Source of the DNA: Sporomusa sp.
GTDB lineage: Bacteria > Bacillota_C > Negativicutes > Sporomusales > Sporomusaceae
NCBI GenBank assembly: GCA_029256645.1
Contig: JAQSXM010000249.1
Span: forward strand, 1-5,737
Direction of reading: 5' to 3'
DNA: 5,737 nucleotides
In this document: one piece after another, positions 4,618 to 5,737 of the stretch
Layout: each line of letters starts with the position of its first letter
How positions within the stretch are numbered: the first letter of the stretch is position 1
Notes under the pieces: generated by a model
What the model saw: the letters and a program-made list of their open reading frames with translations, nothing else
Database searches by the model: none
What the model was told of the DNA's origin: nothing
Made by a program: the position numbers and the translations under genes

Positions 4618-5737
4618 GTGCAATATGGCAATTCAGCTACATTTATTGAAAACATCAGCGATGGGTATTATGCTCTAGATACAAATTGGCGATTTACGTA
4701 TATCAATGAAAAAGCTCAGAAACTGTTGCGGAAAACCTGGGAGGAGCTCATTGGACAGGATATCTATGTTGTGTTGGGCGAGGGACGGAATTCTCCTTTT
4801 ATGCCCAAGTATCAGGAGGCGGTAGCAACCGGGCAGGCAGTTGAGTTTGAGGCTTTCGTCAACCCCTACAATACATGGGTAAAGGTTAGGGCGGTCCCGA
4901 ATCCAGATGGGTTGCTGGTTTTTTGCCATGATATCACCACAGAAAAGTATTTGCGCAAACTACCCGAAACCCTAAACCGTATTAGGAAATCATCAGATCT
5001 GACCACCAATGTTGATCATTTTATCCAGATAATTATTACTGCCCTAACGGAAGGGCTTGACTGTCACTCGGCAGTGGGGTGCAGGCATGAGCAAAACAAT
5101 TGGCTGATAAAGTATACTTGCAATCAGCCCTTGGCTGTAGCTGGGAAAGAATTACCTAAAAGTATTTTGCCGTACCTAATGGAAGCAATCTTTAGGCGGC
5201 AGCCGGTAGTATTTGAGTGTGAAGGTATATTCGGGTCAGCAGATAGCGGGGGGATGCAAATCTGTGCCACCAGTTCCACTCTGGTTATGCCGTTATTTGT
5301 ACGAGGCAATAACTCGATTGGCTGTTTACTTTTTGACAATCTGTCTGTAGGTTTTAATGAAGACCAAATTGAGTTTGCCAGACGGGCAAGGGAGTTTGTC
5401 GAGCCAATATTAACCAATGTTGTGCTGGAGATTGAAGATAAAAGACATTTAGCTACTTTCCGGGCAATTCTTGACCAGGCACCTATTGGAATAGCTCTGT
5501 TTGATAGCAGTATGAGGTATAGTCAGGTAAATAAGTGGATTGCCGATAGACTGAAAACTACTCCAGAAGAGCTAATCGGCCGTACTATCGGGGATGTAGC
5601 CACCGAGAAGCTGGGTCTTGCGTCTGCTGAGCAGATCACTGCGATCTACAGGGAGATACTTATTACAGGCGAGACTTATGCGGTCAACGCGTATACGCTG
5701 GCTTTTAATCAAGGTTTTTGCGACTGGGTGTTAAAGC
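4618..5737 (+). CDS. PAS-GAF-PAS sensory protein, 3' end outside window
   Basis: The reading frame is open from GTG 4618 to the right edge (373 codons and one base, no stop). The start is set by GGGGAGG (4603-4609) 8 nt upstream; an in-frame TGA at 4594 excludes an earlier start. Residues of about 8-107 are a PAS domain: ISDGYYALDTNWRFTYIN, then WEELIGQD and a closing VFCHDIT. Residues of about 125-270 look like a GAF domain, including MPLFVRGNNSIGCLLFDN and a final helix with EDQIEFARRAREFVE. From about 282, AILDQAPIGIALFD begins a second PAS domain, with TPEELIGR, cut by the edge. There is no signal peptide or membrane segment, so a cytosolic sensor of a small ligand, redox state or light is likely. 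The output domain (histidine kinase, GGDEF, sigma-54 activator or other) lies beyond the window. The gene appears monocistronic at its 5' side. Confidence 0.88.
   Translation, partial: MQYGNSATFIENISDGYYALDTNWRFTYINEKAQKLLRKTWEELIGQDIYVVLGEGRNSPFMPKYQEAVATGQAVEFEAFVNPYNTWVKVRAVPNPDGLLVFCHDITTEKYLRKLPETLNRIRKSSDLTTNVDHFIQIIITALTEGLDCHSAVGCRHEQNNWLIKYTCNQPLAVAGKELPKSILPYLMEAIFRRQPVVFECEGIFGSADSGGMQICATSSTLVMPLFVRGNNSIGCLLFDNLSVGFNEDQIEFARRAREFVEPILTNVVLEIEDKRHLATFRAILDQAPIGIALFDSSMRYSQVNKWIADRLKTTPEELIGRTIGDVATEKLGLASAEQITAIYREILITGETYAVNAYTLAFNQGFCDWVLK

Noticed and set aside
4526..4678. Open frame of 50 codons beginning at ATG 4526 and overlapping the start of the sensor gene.
   Set aside because: There is no ribosome binding site at a useful distance, the product has no recognisable character, and its start lies in the inverted repeat. 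The GTG 4618 frame has a clear ribosome binding site and recognisable domains over the same bases.

Overview
The window (about 5.7 kb, all recognisable genes on the + strand) looks like a chromosomal segment of a Firmicute. The best guess is a Negativicutes member of the Sporomusa/Pelosinus type, inferred from protein style, strong AGGAGG ribosome binding sites and intermediate GC; no 16S or other decisive marker is present. The core genes mscS, DUF951, ychF, rpsF, ssb and rpsR match the conserved cluster that in many Firmicutes lies near the replication origin (in Bacillus subtilis yyaF-rpsF-ssbA-rpsR, with the DUF951 gene yyzM nearby).

Layout, left to right. (1) 2-601: 3' part of an MscS-type mechanosensitive channel gene, cut by the window edge. 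(2) 626-835: small DUF951 protein, probably co-transcribed with it. (3) 836-959: a gap with weak promoter candidates and a small hairpin. (4) 960-2069: complete ychF, followed at once by an intrinsic terminator. (5) 2115-3323: an MFS exporter of the fosmidomycin-resistance (Fsr) type, placed between ychF and rpsF, whose ribosome binding site touches the terminator's T-tract. (6) 3324-3471: a strong extended -10 promoter and a structured leader. (7) 3472-4434: the rpsF-ssb-rpsR operon, closed by a strong terminator at 4453-4495. (8) 4496-4617: a short gap with an inverted repeat. (9) 4618 to the right edge: a PAS-GAF-PAS sensory protein that starts at GTG and runs off the window, so its output domain is unseen.

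The operon supplies two 30S proteins that bind as a pair (S6 and S18) and the single-strand DNA-binding protein. Its leader is a good candidate for S6:S18 feedback control. YchF is a ribosome-associated ATPase. MscS protects against osmotic downshock. The MFS exporter and the PAS-GAF protein appear to be accessory genes set into or beside the housekeeping cluster. I found no mobile element, CRISPR array, tRNA, rRNA or clearly new multi-gene system. The points most worth a second look are the rpsF leader, the terminator/ribosome-binding-site junction before the MFS gene, and the truncated sensor.
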